Assembly: GCA_965198725.1 (NCBI GenBank)
Contig: CBDAPX010000001.1
Location: 1,798,001 to 1,862,000, forward strand
DNA length: 64,000 nucleotides
Direction of reading: 5' to 3'
Origin: CBDAPX01 sp965198725
Lineage (GTDB): Bacteria > Pseudomonadota > Alphaproteobacteria > Rhodobacterales > Rhodobacteraceae
A program made the position numbers and the translations under genes. Below the pieces are notes generated by a model. That model searched no databases, was not told the DNA's origin, and worked only from the letters and a program-made list of their open reading frames with translations. Shown here in pieces: positions 1 to 7,879 of the stretch (positions are counted from its first letter, which is position 1; each line of letters starts with the position of its first letter).

Positions 1-74
1 CAAGAGCAGGCGCACAATCTAACCAGTGCCGTGTTCCAATTTCTTGACTGGTGCCCATTGAATGGTAGCGTGGC

Positions 75-92
75 TTTGACCAGTTGGTCAAA
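75..92 (+). promoter_or_regulatory. RutR-type operator
   Basis: A perfect 18-base palindrome: TTTGACCA, two bases, TGGTCAAA. The core at 76-91 equals the published consensus of the pyrimidine regulator RutR, TTGACCAnnTGGTCAA. It lies about 58 bases before the first gene of a pyrimidine-degradation operon, so repression relieved by uracil is the likely logic. That the cell has a RutR protein is inferred, since the regulator gene is not in this window. Confidence 0.8.
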
Positions 93-149
93 TCCGATCT
101 GCTGTGGCTCGGGTTTTGCAAGACACAGACCCAAATGAAAGGGCGACAG

Positions 150-1400
150 ATGGCGGCTCCGGGCGAAAACCTCAAAATAGATGGCGCGCGGCTGTGGGAC
201 AGCCTGATGGAAATGGCCAAGATCGGGCCCGGAATTGCCGGTGGCAACAACCGGCAGACCTTGACGGATGAGGATGCCGAAGGCCGGGCGCTGTTCCAGA
301 CATGGTGCGAGGCTGCGGGGTGCTCTATGGGATTGGACAGCATGGGCAACATGTTTGCGCGGCGCGAAGGAACCGACCCGGACGCCTTGCCGGTTTATGT
401 CGGCTCTCATCTGGATACTCAGCCTACGGGCGGCAAATATGATGGCGTTTTAGGGGTTTTGGGCGGATTGGAAGTGATCCGCACGCTGAACGATCTCGGC
501 ATCCGAACCAAGCATCCCATCGTGGTGACCAATTGGACCAATGAGGAAGGAACCCGCTATGCGCCGGCGATGCTGTCCTCGGGCGTGTTTGCGGGCAAAC
601 ACACGGAAGACTGGGCCAAGGACCGTGTGGATGCCGATGGCAAGCGGTTTGGCGATGAGTTGAAGCGCATCGGCTGGGAAGGGGACGAACCCGTGGGCCA
701 GCGCGACATGAAAGCGTTTTTTGAATTGCACATTGAACAGGGCCCAATTCTGGAAGCTGAGGGCAAGGATATCGGCGTGGTTACCCATGGGCAGGGGCTG
801 CGCTGGATCGAATGCACGGTGACGGGCAAAGAGAGCCATACCGGGTCCACGCCGATGTCGATGCGCAAGAATGCCGGGCGTGGATTGGCACTGGTGACCG
901 AGCTGTCGCATGAGATCACGATGAAGAACCAGCCCAATGCGGTGGGCGCGATCGGGCATATCGATGTCTATCCCAATTCGCGCAACATCATCCCGGGCAA
1001 GGTGGTCTTTACCGTCGATATGCGGACCCATCTTCTGGATAAACTCAACGGTATGGTGGATGAGTTCATGGAACGTGCGCCGCAGCTTTGTGCTGATATC
1101 GGGACAGAGTTTTCCTGCGAGATCGTGGGCCAGTTTGATCCGCCGGCCTTTGACGAGGATTGCGTTGGGGCCGTCCGGGCAGCGGCAGAGCGGCTGGGTT
1201 ATACGCATATGGATATCGTGTCTGGGGCTGGGCATGATGCGTGCTGGATCAACGACGTGGCGCCGACGGCTATGGTGATGTGCCCATGTGTTGATGGGTT
1301 ATCGCATAACGAGGCCGAAGAGATATCGCCGGAATGGGCGGCGGCGGGCACCAATGTGCTGTTTCATGCGGTCGTTGAGACGGCGGAGATCGTGGATTAG
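150..1400 (+). CDS. Zn-dependent hydrolase, N-carbamoyl-beta-alanine / N-carbamoyl-amino-acid amidohydrolase type
   Basis: Peptidase M20-type amidohydrolase of the beta-ureidopropionase / N-carbamoyl-L-amino acid hydrolase group, which releases CO2 and ammonia from N-carbamoyl-beta-alanine, the last step of reductive pyrimidine breakdown. Visible metal-site motifs are GSHLDTQPTGGKYDG (His87, Asp98), NEEG (Glu132-133) and the C-terminal SGAGHDACW and GLSHNEAEE segments. The length of 416 residues suits the family. The start at 150 is chosen because AAGGG sits 7 bases before it. An upstream in-frame TTG at 84 would lie inside the RutR palindrome and is unlikely. Dihydropyrimidinase follows after 87 bases, which supports beta-ureidopropionase over a hydantoin-route enzyme. 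The exact substrate is inferred from context. Confidence 0.88.
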   Translation: MAAPGENLKIDGARLWDSLMEMAKIGPGIAGGNNRQTLTDEDAEGRALFQTWCEAAGCSMGLDSMGNMFARREGTDPDALPVYVGSHLDTQPTGGKYDGVLGVLGGLEVIRTLNDLGIRTKHPIVVTNWTNEEGTRYAPAMLSSGVFAGKHTEDWAKDRVDADGKRFGDELKRIGWEGDEPVGQRDMKAFFELHIEQGPILEAEGKDIGVVTHGQGLRWIECTVTGKESHTGSTPMSMRKNAGRGLALVTELSHEITMKNQPNAVGAIGHIDVYPNSRNIIPGKVVFTVDMRTHLLDKLNGMVDEFMERAPQLCADIGTEFSCEIVGQFDPPAFDEDCVGAVRAAAERLGYTHMDIVSGAGHDACWINDVAPTAMVMCPCVDGLSHNEAEEISPEWAAAGTNVLFHAVVETAEIVD

Positions 1401-1461
1401 GGGGCGCTGCCCCCGCGACCCTGCGGGCCGCGCCCCCGGGGTATTTGGAACAAGAAAGAAG
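1400..1461 (+). repeat. Dispersed hairpin plus GTATTT/purine repeat, copy 1
   Basis: A nested GC-rich hairpin (outer arms GGGGGCGC at 1400-1407 and GCGCCCCC at 1430-1437; inner arms CCCGC and GCGGG) is followed by GTATTT and an A/G-rich tract ending AAGAAAGAAG at 1461. Related modules lie at 3764, 4989 and 9435. This copy overlaps the stop codon of the amidohydrolase and ends 26 bases before the dihydropyrimidinase start. Confidence 0.7.
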
Positions 1462-1487
1462 CCGGCGCGGTTTCAGGGAGACAAGAT

Positions 1488-2942
1488 ATGAGCACTGTGA
1501 TCAAGAACGGCACAATCGTGACGGCCGATTTGACCTATAAGGCGGATGTCCTTGTGGAGAACGGGGTCATTGCGGAGATTGGAGCGAACCTGTCAGGTGG
1601 CACTGAGTTGGATGCGACGGGCTGTTACGTGATGCCCGGTGGGATTGATCCCCATGTGCATTTGGAAATGCCATTCATGGGCACCTATTCGTCGGATGAT
1701 TTTGAGAGTGGGACGCGCGCGGGGTTGGCCGGGGGCACGACGATGGTGGTGGATTTCTGTCTGCCAAACCAGGGAGAGAGCTTGTTGGACGCGATCAAGC
1801 GCTGGGACAACAAATCGACTCGGGCCAATTGCGATTATTCCTTTCACATGGCGGTGACCTGGTGGGGGGAACAGGTTTTCAACGACATGCAGACCGTGGT
1901 GCAGGATCGGGGGATCAACACGTTCAAGCATTTCCTGGCCTATAAGGGCGCATTGATGGTGAATGACGACGAGCTTTTTGCCTCGTTCAACCGGCTGTCA
2001 GAGCTGGGCGCGATTGCCATGGTGCACGCGGAAAACGGGGATGTGGTGGCAGAAATGACCGCCAAACTGTTGGCAGAGGGCAATACGGGGCCCGAGGGCC
2101 ACGCCTATTCCCGTCCGTCGCAGGTCGAAGGCGAGGCCACGAACCGGGCCATCATGATCGCGGATATGGCGGGTGTACCGCTATACGTGGTGCATACCTC
2201 TTGTGAAGAAGCGCATGAGGCCATTCGCCGGGCGCGTCAGCAGGGCAAACGGGTATGGGGTGAGCCGCTGATCCAGCATCTGACCTTGGACGAGCGGGAA
2301 TATTTCGTGGACGATTGGGACCATGCCGCGCGTCGGGTCATGTCGCCGCCCTTCCGGGATGCGCGGCATCAGGAATCGCTTTGGGCTGGCTTGCAGGCGG
2401 GGTCCTTGTCGGTGGTTGCAACGGATCACTGTGCGTTTACGACCGAGCAAAAGCGGTACGGGGTTGGCGATTTTTCAAAGATCCCGAATGGCACGGGCGG
2501 ACTGGAAGACCGGATGCCGATGCTGTGGACCCATGGGGTTGCAACCGGTCGTCTGACGCCGAACGAGTTCGTGGCAGTAACATCAACAAATATTGCCAAG
2601 ATATTGAATTGCTATCCTAAAAAGGGGGCTGTTCTGCTGGGCGCGGATGCAGATTTGGTGGTGTGGGATCCGGAGAAATCCAAGGTGATCACAGCTGGAT
2701 CGCAGCAATCGGCGATCGATTACAACGTCTTTGAAGGCAAAGAGGTCAAAGGCTTGCCCCGCTTTACACTGACCCGCGGCCAGGTGGCCGTCCATGACGG
2801 CGAAATTCGCACGCAGGAAGGACATGGCAAGTTTGTTGCGCGCGAGGCCAATGGCACGGTCAACACGGCGCTGAGCACATGGAAAGAGCTGACCACCCCT
2901 CGGCCCGTGGAACGGACCGGTATTCCGGCCACTGGCGTGTGA
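1488..2942 (+). CDS. hydA: Dihydropyrimidinase
   Basis: Amidohydrolase-superfamily enzyme that opens 5,6-dihydrouracil or dihydrothymine to the N-carbamoyl-beta-amino acid, which the upstream gene product would then cleave. The binuclear Zn site is readable: His56-x-His58 in GGIDPHVHLE, the carboxylated lysine Lys153 in HFLAYKG, histidines in MVHAENGD and YVVHTS, and the aspartate in ATDHCAF. The length of 484 residues is typical. The start has the purine-rich ribosome site AGGGAGACAAG directly before it. It sits in the RutR-boxed operon between the amidohydrolase and ABC transporter genes. Confidence 0.95.
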   Translation: MSTVIKNGTIVTADLTYKADVLVENGVIAEIGANLSGGTELDATGCYVMPGGIDPHVHLEMPFMGTYSSDDFESGTRAGLAGGTTMVVDFCLPNQGESLLDAIKRWDNKSTRANCDYSFHMAVTWWGEQVFNDMQTVVQDRGINTFKHFLAYKGALMVNDDELFASFNRLSELGAIAMVHAENGDVVAEMTAKLLAEGNTGPEGHAYSRPSQVEGEATNRAIMIADMAGVPLYVVHTSCEEAHEAIRRARQQGKRVWGEPLIQHLTLDEREYFVDDWDHAARRVMSPPFRDARHQESLWAGLQAGSLSVVATDHCAFTTEQKRYGVGDFSKIPNGTGGLEDRMPMLWTHGVATGRLTPNEFVAVTSTNIAKILNCYPKKGAVLLGADADLVVWDPEKSKVITAGSQQSAIDYNVFEGKEVKGLPRFTLTRGQVAVHDGEIRTQEGHGKFVAREANGTVNTALSTWKELTTPRPVERTGIPATGV

Positions 2943-2979
2943 GCATGCGGTGCAAATTTGGTCGAAGAGACTGTACTAA

Positions 2980-3753
2980 ATGACTGTAATTGAGGCGAAA
3001 GCTCTCGACCTGACATTTGAAACCAATGACGGTCCGGTGCATGCGCTCAAGGCTGTGGATCTGACCATCAACAAAGGTGACTTTGTCAGCTTTATTGGTC
3101 CGTCGGGCTGTGGCAAGACCACGTTTTTGCGCTGTGTGGCCGCGTTGGAACAACCGACTGGCGGGAGCTTAACGGTGAATGGGATGACCCCGGATGCGGC
3201 GCGTCAGGCGCGGGCTTACGGGTACGTGTTTCAGGCGGCGGGGCTTTATCCGTGGCGAACTATTGCGCGCAACATCAAGCTGCCTTTGGAGATTATGGGC
3301 TACAGCCGCGCCGAGCAGGATGAAAGGGTCAGGAATGTCCTGCAACTAGTTGATCTGGAAGGGTTTGGTGAGAAATATCCTTGGCAGCTTTCCGGGGGGA
3401 TGCAGCAACGGGCCAGTATCGCGCGTGCGCTGGCCTTTGACGCCGATATCTTGTTGATGGATGAACCCTTTGGGGCGCTTGACGAGATTGTGCGCGATCA
3501 CCTCAATGAGGCGCTGCTGGCGCTGTGGGCGCGGACCGAGAAGACCATTGGGTTTGTGACGCATTCGATCCTAGAGGCCGTATATCTGTCGACCAAGATC
3601 GTGGTGATGTCACCGCGTCCAGGTCGGATCACGGATGTGATTGACAGCCCGTTGCCCAAAGAACGGCCTCTGGACATCCGCGATACGCCTGAATTTATCG
3701 AAGTGGCGCATCGGGTCCGCGAAGGGCTGAGGGCGGGGCATTTGGATGAGTAA
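2980..3753 (+). CDS. ABC transporter ATP-binding protein (nitrate/sulfonate/pyrimidine type)
   Basis: 257-residue ABC ATPase of the SsuB/TauB/ThiZ-like class. Walker A is GPSGCGKT (residues 40-47), the signature LSGGMQQR (137-144), and Walker B LLMDEP (158-163) with the DEPFGALDE continuation common in this class. It would energise the two permeases encoded at 4044 and 5035 together with the binding protein at 5935. Position directly behind dihydropyrimidinase suggests import of a pyrimidine or a related base. The substrate is inferred from context only. Confidence 0.9.
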   Translation: MTVIEAKALDLTFETNDGPVHALKAVDLTINKGDFVSFIGPSGCGKTTFLRCVAALEQPTGGSLTVNGMTPDAARQARAYGYVFQAAGLYPWRTIARNIKLPLEIMGYSRAEQDERVRNVLQLVDLEGFGEKYPWQLSGGMQQRASIARALAFDADILLMDEPFGALDEIVRDHLNEALLALWARTEKTIGFVTHSILEAVYLSTKIVVMSPRPGRITDVIDSPLPKERPLDIRDTPEFIEVAHRVREGLRAGHLDE

Positions 3754-3763
3754 GCGGCATAGA

Positions 3764-3783
3764 GTATTTTTAAAGAGAAGAAG
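3764..3783 (+). repeat. Dispersed GTATTT/purine repeat, copy 2 (no hairpin arm)
   Basis: GTATTTTTAAAG followed by AGAAGAAG, the same module as at 1441, 5004 and 9449 but without a GC-rich hairpin before it. It lies 10 bases before the probable GTG start at 3794 and leads straight into the GGGAGG ribosome site. Confidence 0.6.
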
Positions 3784-3793
3784 GGAGGCCGGA

Positions 3794-4051
3794 GTGCATA
3801 GACCAATTGCTTGTTTGGTGGGCGGTTTTGCTCTGGTTGTTTTTGTGGGGTCGGCATTTGCTGGCCTGGCGGCCCGATCCGATTGGGTTTTTCGCGGCTG
3901 CAGGATGTTTCCACGGGGAAATCAATGTGCAGACGCGGTTTGGGCGCAATGGTTTTGGGGTGGCACGGTAACCGTTTCATTTTTCTGTTTGGGGCTTGCC
4001 GTTTGGTTTTTGGTAAAGGGCAAACGTACAGCGAGGCCTTTGCATGCGTAG
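3794..4051 (+). CDS. Small two-helix membrane protein, unknown
   Basis: 85-residue protein with two hydrophobic stretches, LVGGFALVVFVGSAFAG near the N terminus and TVTVSFFCLGLAVWFLV near the C terminus, followed by a basic tail. I start it at GTG 3794 because GGGAGG lies 5 bases upstream. A longer in-frame reading from 3746 would only translate the dispersed repeat into a basic peptide. It overlaps the first permease start by 8 bases, which suggests translational coupling inside the ABC operon. No family recognised; it may be a small accessory subunit of the transporter. Confidence 0.55.
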   Translation: MHRPIACLVGGFALVVFVGSAFAGLAARSDWVFRGCRMFPRGNQCADAVWAQWFWGGTVTVSFFCLGLAVWFLVKGKRTARPLHA

Positions 4052-4958
4052 TGTGTTTGCAGTGCTTTCGGTCGTCTTGGTGCTTGTCCTGATCTGGTAT
4101 GCGGCTTGTGTCCCGATGAATATCAAAGGGGTTTTGACAGAGGCGCAACGGGCTGGGGCGGTGGTTGTACCGGAAGACAATGCCGCACGGCGCGCGGCGT
4201 CTGAGTTCGGATTGGTGTTGGAAAATGGCTTTGCAGTGCCGGCGACTTGGGGGCAGGAGCGCCCCCGTTTGCCGGCGCCGCATCAAGTCGCCATCGAGCT
4301 GTGGGAAACGACGGTCGAGAAGAAGATCACCTCGAAGCGCAGTTTGGTGTTTCATGGGTGGGTGACCTTGAGCGCAACCTTGTTGGGCTTTGCCATTGGA
4401 ACGGGGCTGGGCATTTTGTTGGCCGTGGGGATCGTGCATTCGCGCGTGATGGATATGAGTGTGATGCCTTGGGCGATTGTCAGTCAGACAATCCCGATCA
4501 TCGCGTTGGCCCCGATGATTATCGTCGTGCTGTATTCCATTGGAGCACAGGGGATTTTGCCCAAGGCGGTGATATCAGCTTATCTCTCTTTCTTTCCGGT
4601 TGTTGTGGGCATGGTCAAAGGGCTGCGCAGTCCGGATGCGATGCAGCTCGATCTGATGCGGACCTATTCGGCGAGCCAAGGGCAATTGTTCTGGAAGTTG
4701 CGGTTGCCGGCGTCTGTGCCGTATCTTTTTGCGTCGCTCAAAATTGGGGTTGCAGCCTCTTTGGTTGGGGCGATCGTGGGCGAGTTGCCGACCGGTGCGG
4801 TCGCGGGGCTGGGCGCGCGTTTGTTGGCGGGATCTTATTACGGGCAGACGGTTCAGATTTGGTCCGCGCTGTTTGCCGCGGCAATTCTGGCGGCTTGTCT
4901 GGTGGGATTGGTTGGGTTGATCGAGCGGGGCCTTTTGAAACGGATGGGCCAGGCATGA
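4044..4958 (+). CDS. ABC transporter permease 1
   Basis: 304-residue BPD-type inner-membrane permease. There is an N-terminal helix (VFAVLSVVLVLVLIWYA), a periplasmic stretch of about 85 residues, then five or so membrane segments. The ATPase-contacting loop reads SPDAMQLDLMRTYSASQGQLFWKLRLPASVPYLF, in two halves EAA-like, as in SsuC/TauC/ThiX permeases. It overlaps the preceding small gene by 8 bases and is followed by a second, related permease, so the channel is probably a heterodimer. Substrate assignment to pyrimidines rests on the operon. Confidence 0.88.
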   Translation: MRSVFAVLSVVLVLVLIWYAACVPMNIKGVLTEAQRAGAVVVPEDNAARRAASEFGLVLENGFAVPATWGQERPRLPAPHQVAIELWETTVEKKITSKRSLVFHGWVTLSATLLGFAIGTGLGILLAVGIVHSRVMDMSVMPWAIVSQTIPIIALAPMIIVVLYSIGAQGILPKAVISAYLSFFPVVVGMVKGLRSPDAMQLDLMRTYSASQGQLFWKLRLPASVPYLFASLKIGVAASLVGAIVGELPTGAVAGLGARLLAGSYYGQTVQIWSALFAAAILAACLVGLVGLIERGLLKRMGQA

Positions 4959-4988
4959 TCGGTTTTGCGGCTTCGTGGCGGGGTTGGG

Positions 4989-5023
4989 CCGCCTCCGGCG
5001 GGAGTATTTGGAGAGAGAAGAAG
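4989..5023 (+). repeat. Dispersed hairpin plus GTATTT/purine repeat, copy 3
   Basis: CCGCC-TCC-GGCGG hairpin followed by GAGTATTTGG and the purine tract GAGAGAAGAAG. It lies between the two permease genes and ends 11 bases before the probable start of permease 2 at 5035, again merging into its ribosome site. Confidence 0.7.
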
Positions 5024-5034
5024 AGGTGGGCGCG

Positions 5035-5880
5035 ATGATCCTAGTCGCGGTTGCTTTGGGTGTTTGGGCCTTGGGCTGGTGGGTGAACGCGCGCTTGTCT
5101 ACGGGGCCGTCGGCGGATGTGCCGCTGGTACAATTGGCGGTGCCGGTGATTTTCGGCGTGACCCTATTGGCGATATGGGAGTTGTTGGTGCGGGGGTTGG
5201 AGGTGTCTTTGGTTATCTTGCCGGCGCCCAGTCTGATCGCCGCGCGGTTTGCCGAGAGCTTGCCGATCCTGTGGGCCGATTTTGTGCAGACCTTTCTGAA
5301 AGGGGCGCTTAGCGGGTATGTGATTGGGTGTGGGGCGGCGTTTTTGACGGCGATTTTAGTGGACCGAAGCGAATTTTTGCGGCGGGGCCTGCTGCCAGTG
5401 GGTAATTTCGTTGCAGCCCTGCCCATTGTCGGGACCGCGCCGATCCTGGTGATGTGGTTCGGTTTTGATTGGCACAGCAAGGCGGCGGTTGTGGTTGTGA
5501 TGGTGTTTTTCCCGATGCTGATCAATATGGTGGCGGGGCTGTCGGAAACCAGTGCGATGCAGCGTGATTTGATGCGCACCTATGCGGCCAATTATTGGCA
5601 GGGGTTTTTCAAATTACGGCTGCCTGCGGCGATGCCTTTTCTGTTCAACGGTCTCAAGATCTGCACGACGCTGTCTTTGATCGGGGCGATTGTTGCCGAA
5701 TTTTTCGGCTCTCCGACGGTTGGCATGGGCTTTCGCATTTCAACCAGCGTCGGTCAGCTTGCGCTGGACATGGTCTGGGCCGAGATTGTGGTGGCAGCCT
5801 TGGCAGGATCGGCGTTTTACGGCTTGATCGTTCTGATCGAGCGATGGGTGACGTTCTGGCACCCGTCCCAGCGAGGATAA
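5035..5880 (+). CDS. ABC transporter permease 2
   Basis: 281-residue BPD-type permease, paralogous to the gene at 4044; the cytoplasmic loop reads SAMQRDLMRTYAANYWQGFF then KLRLPAAMPFLF. About six hydrophobic segments are visible. The ATG at 5035 with GAGGTGGG before it is preferred. Reading from 4975 would add 20 residues that are simply translated repeat sequence. Together with permease 1 and the ATPase at 2980 it should form the membrane part of one importer. Confidence 0.88.
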   Translation: MILVAVALGVWALGWWVNARLSTGPSADVPLVQLAVPVIFGVTLLAIWELLVRGLEVSLVILPAPSLIAARFAESLPILWADFVQTFLKGALSGYVIGCGAAFLTAILVDRSEFLRRGLLPVGNFVAALPIVGTAPILVMWFGFDWHSKAAVVVVMVFFPMLINMVAGLSETSAMQRDLMRTYAANYWQGFFKLRLPAAMPFLFNGLKICTTLSLIGAIVAEFFGSPTVGMGFRISTSVGQLALDMVWAEIVVAALAGSAFYGLIVLIERWVTFWHPSQRG

Positions 5881-5934
5881 CGACAAACAGGCGGGACACA
5901 CCCGTCGACACTATGAAAACAAGGAGTGAAGAAG

Positions 5935-6921
5935 ATGAAAAAACTATTCAAAGGGGTTCTGGCCGCCGGGGTGATCGGTGCGGCGCCGGTCATGGCAGCC
6001 GATGAGGTGAAGTTGCAGTTGCAATGGGTGACCCAGGCGCAGTTTGCAGGCTATTACGTGGCGCTGGACAAAGGCTATTACGCGGAAGAGGATCTAGACG
6101 TCACGATCCTGCCCGGTGGTCCTGACATTGCGCCGCCACAGGTGCTTGCCGGCGGTGGGGCCGATGTGATGCTGAACTGGATGCCTTCGGCGCTGGCGGC
6201 GCGGGAAAAAGGCCTGCCAGTGGTCAATATCGCGCAGCCGTTCAAATCCTCTGGTCTGATGCTGACCTGCTGGAAAGACACCGGCATCACCAGCCCGGCG
6301 GATTTTAAAGGCAAAACCATCGGGGTCTGGTTTTTTGGCAATGAATACCCGTTCCTCAGCTGGATGAGCCAGGAAGGGATCAGCACCGATGGCGGTGAGG
6401 ATGGCGTTACCGTTCTGAAACAGGGCTTCAACGTCGACCCGCTGTTGCAGCGTCAGGCCGACTGCATTTCGTCGATGACCTATAATGAATACGGTCAGGT
6501 GCTGGATGCGGGCGTGTCCGAGGATGAGCTTGTGACCTTCAAGTATGAAGACCAGGGCGTTGCCACGCTGGAAGACGGCATCTATGCGCTGGAAGAGAAC
6601 CTGAGCGATCCGGCCTTCAAGGACAAGATGGTGCGCTTTGTCCGGGCCTCGATGAAAGGCTGGAAATATGCCGAGGCGAACCCGGGCGAGGCGGCTGAGA
6701 TCGTGCTCGACAATGATGCATCAGGGGCCCAGACAGAGGCGCATCAAAAGCGCATGATGGGGGAAATTGCCAAGCTGACCGCGGGCAGCGACGGTACGTT
6801 GGACCCTGCCGACTTCCAGCGCACGGTAGACACCTTGCTAGCCGGTGGGTCAGATCCGGTGATCACCAAAGTTCCGGAAGGGGCCTGGACCCATGACATC
6901 ACGGATGCGGCGCTGAACTAA
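5935..6921 (+). CDS. ABC transporter substrate-binding protein, NMT1/ThiY-like
   Basis: 328-residue periplasmic binding protein. It has a signal peptide (KKLFKGVLAAGVIGAAPVMAA) and an NMT1/THI5-like domain starting VKLQLQWVTQAQFAGYYVA, with the familiar LAGGGADVMLNW and GKTIGVWFFG stretches. ThiY-like members bind pyrimidine-type ligands such as formyl-aminopyrimidine, which fits a dihydropyrimidinase operon. The ATG at 5935 is chosen because AAGGAG lies 8 bases upstream; GTG 5926 is an alternative. Last gene of the uptake operon. Confidence 0.88.
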   Translation: MKKLFKGVLAAGVIGAAPVMAADEVKLQLQWVTQAQFAGYYVALDKGYYAEEDLDVTILPGGPDIAPPQVLAGGGADVMLNWMPSALAAREKGLPVVNIAQPFKSSGLMLTCWKDTGITSPADFKGKTIGVWFFGNEYPFLSWMSQEGISTDGGEDGVTVLKQGFNVDPLLQRQADCISSMTYNEYGQVLDAGVSEDELVTFKYEDQGVATLEDGIYALEENLSDPAFKDKMVRFVRASMKGWKYAEANPGEAAEIVLDNDASGAQTEAHQKRMMGEIAKLTAGSDGTLDPADFQRTVDTLLAGGSDPVITKVPEGAWTHDITDAALN

Positions 6922-6959
6922 AGCAAAAGGCAATTGATCTGCAACATCGCGCATTACAT

Positions 6960-6992
6960 AACCCGGTGAAATCTCTGATTTCAGATAGGGTT
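6960..6992 (+). other. Strong two-part RNA hairpin
   Basis: AACCC (6960-6964) pairs with GGGTT (6988-6992) around a perfect inner stem TGAAATC (6967-6973) / GATTTCA (6977-6983) with loop TCT. It stands 38 bases after the binding-protein stop codon and 60 bases before a classical terminator. It could be a 3'-end stabiliser of the binding-protein mRNA, or the body of a short RNA ending at 7080. Confidence 0.6.
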
Positions 6993-7052
6993 AGGTGAGA
7001 CAGGTGTTTGCATTTCTGCTTTAAGGCATCGGTTTCCGATAGACGTCACAGG

Positions 7053-7080
7053 ACGCGGCCCCATGGCGGGCCGCGTTTTT
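7053..7080 (+). terminator. Rho-independent terminator
   Basis: Nine-pair stem ACGCGGCCC / GGGCCGCGT with loop CATGGC, followed by a T run. It should end the pyrimidine-uptake transcript before the tungstate operon. Confidence 0.85.
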
Positions 7081-7162
7081 CATGTGTCGCTTCCCGACTT
7101 GCTGGCCATTGCAGGGCCTTGGTACTGTGCCGCCACGGCTGATGGAGGGCCGAGAGGCGCGG

Positions 7163-7879
7163 ATGCAAGACTTTGCTGCAGAATTTGGTCAGGCGCTGGC
7201 CCTGATCCTGACGGGCGATCCTGCCTTGTGGGCGATCGTAGGCCTGTCCTTGCGCGTCTCGTTGACCGCGGTGCTGATCGCGGCACTGATCGGCATGCCG
7301 TTGGGCGCGGCCCTGGCCGTTTTCCGGTTTTGGGGGCGGCGTGGGGTGATCATTCTGATCAATGCCTTAATGGGGTTGCCGCCGGTGGTGGTTGGCCTGG
7401 TTGTGTACCTGATGTTGTCGCGGTCAGGACCGCTGGGGGTTTTGCAGCTGCTGTACACGCCGACCGCGATGATCATTGCACAGGTGGTGTTGGTGACCCC
7501 GATCATCGCTGCGCTGACCCGACAGGTTCTGGAAAACCTCGACGAGGAATATGCGGATCAGCTGACCTCGCTGGGCGTCAGCCGTGCGGGGGCCATTCCG
7601 GTGTTGTTATGGGACGGGCGCATGGGTCTCTTGACCGCGCTCCTGGCCGGGTTTGGGCGCGCCATTGCGGAAATGGGGGCCGTTTTGATCGTGGGGGGCA
7701 ATATTAACCACGTCACACGCGTGATGACCACGACGATTGCGTTGGAAACCTCGAAAGGAAACCTGTCCCTGGCGCTGGCACTAGGTGCCATCCTTGTTCT
7801 GTTGGCCATTGGCGTGACGGCGCTGGTGTCGATGGTCGGGGGCGCGACCGCGCGGACCGAAGAGGCACGTCATGCGTGA
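7163..7879 (+). CDS. tupB: Tungstate ABC transporter permease
   Basis: 238-residue permease with about five hydrophobic segments (for example AIVGLSLRVSLTAVLIAALIG). It has the cytoplasmic loop EYADQLTSLGVSRAG and the AEMGAVLIVGGNI segment typical of TupB/ModB-like permeases. First gene of tupBCA; its end overlaps the ATPase start by 8 bases. The ATG at 7163 is preferred (GAGAGG just before); ATG 7142 is possible. Tungstate is needed for molybdopterin enzymes such as formate or aldehyde dehydrogenases, none of which are in the window. Confidence 0.88.
   Translation: MQDFAAEFGQALALILTGDPALWAIVGLSLRVSLTAVLIAALIGMPLGAALAVFRFWGRRGVIILINALMGLPPVVVGLVVYLMLSRSGPLGVLQLLYTPTAMIIAQVVLVTPIIAALTRQVLENLDEEYADQLTSLGVSRAGAIPVLLWDGRMGLLTALLAGFGRAIAEMGAVLIVGGNINHVTRVMTTTIALETSKGNLSLALALGAILVLLAIGVTALVSMVGGATARTEEARHA

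Noticed and set aside
6922..7162. Molybdenum/tungsten cofactor riboswitch before tupB
   Set aside because: The hairpins do not show the Moco-motif architecture and a terminator separates them from tupB.
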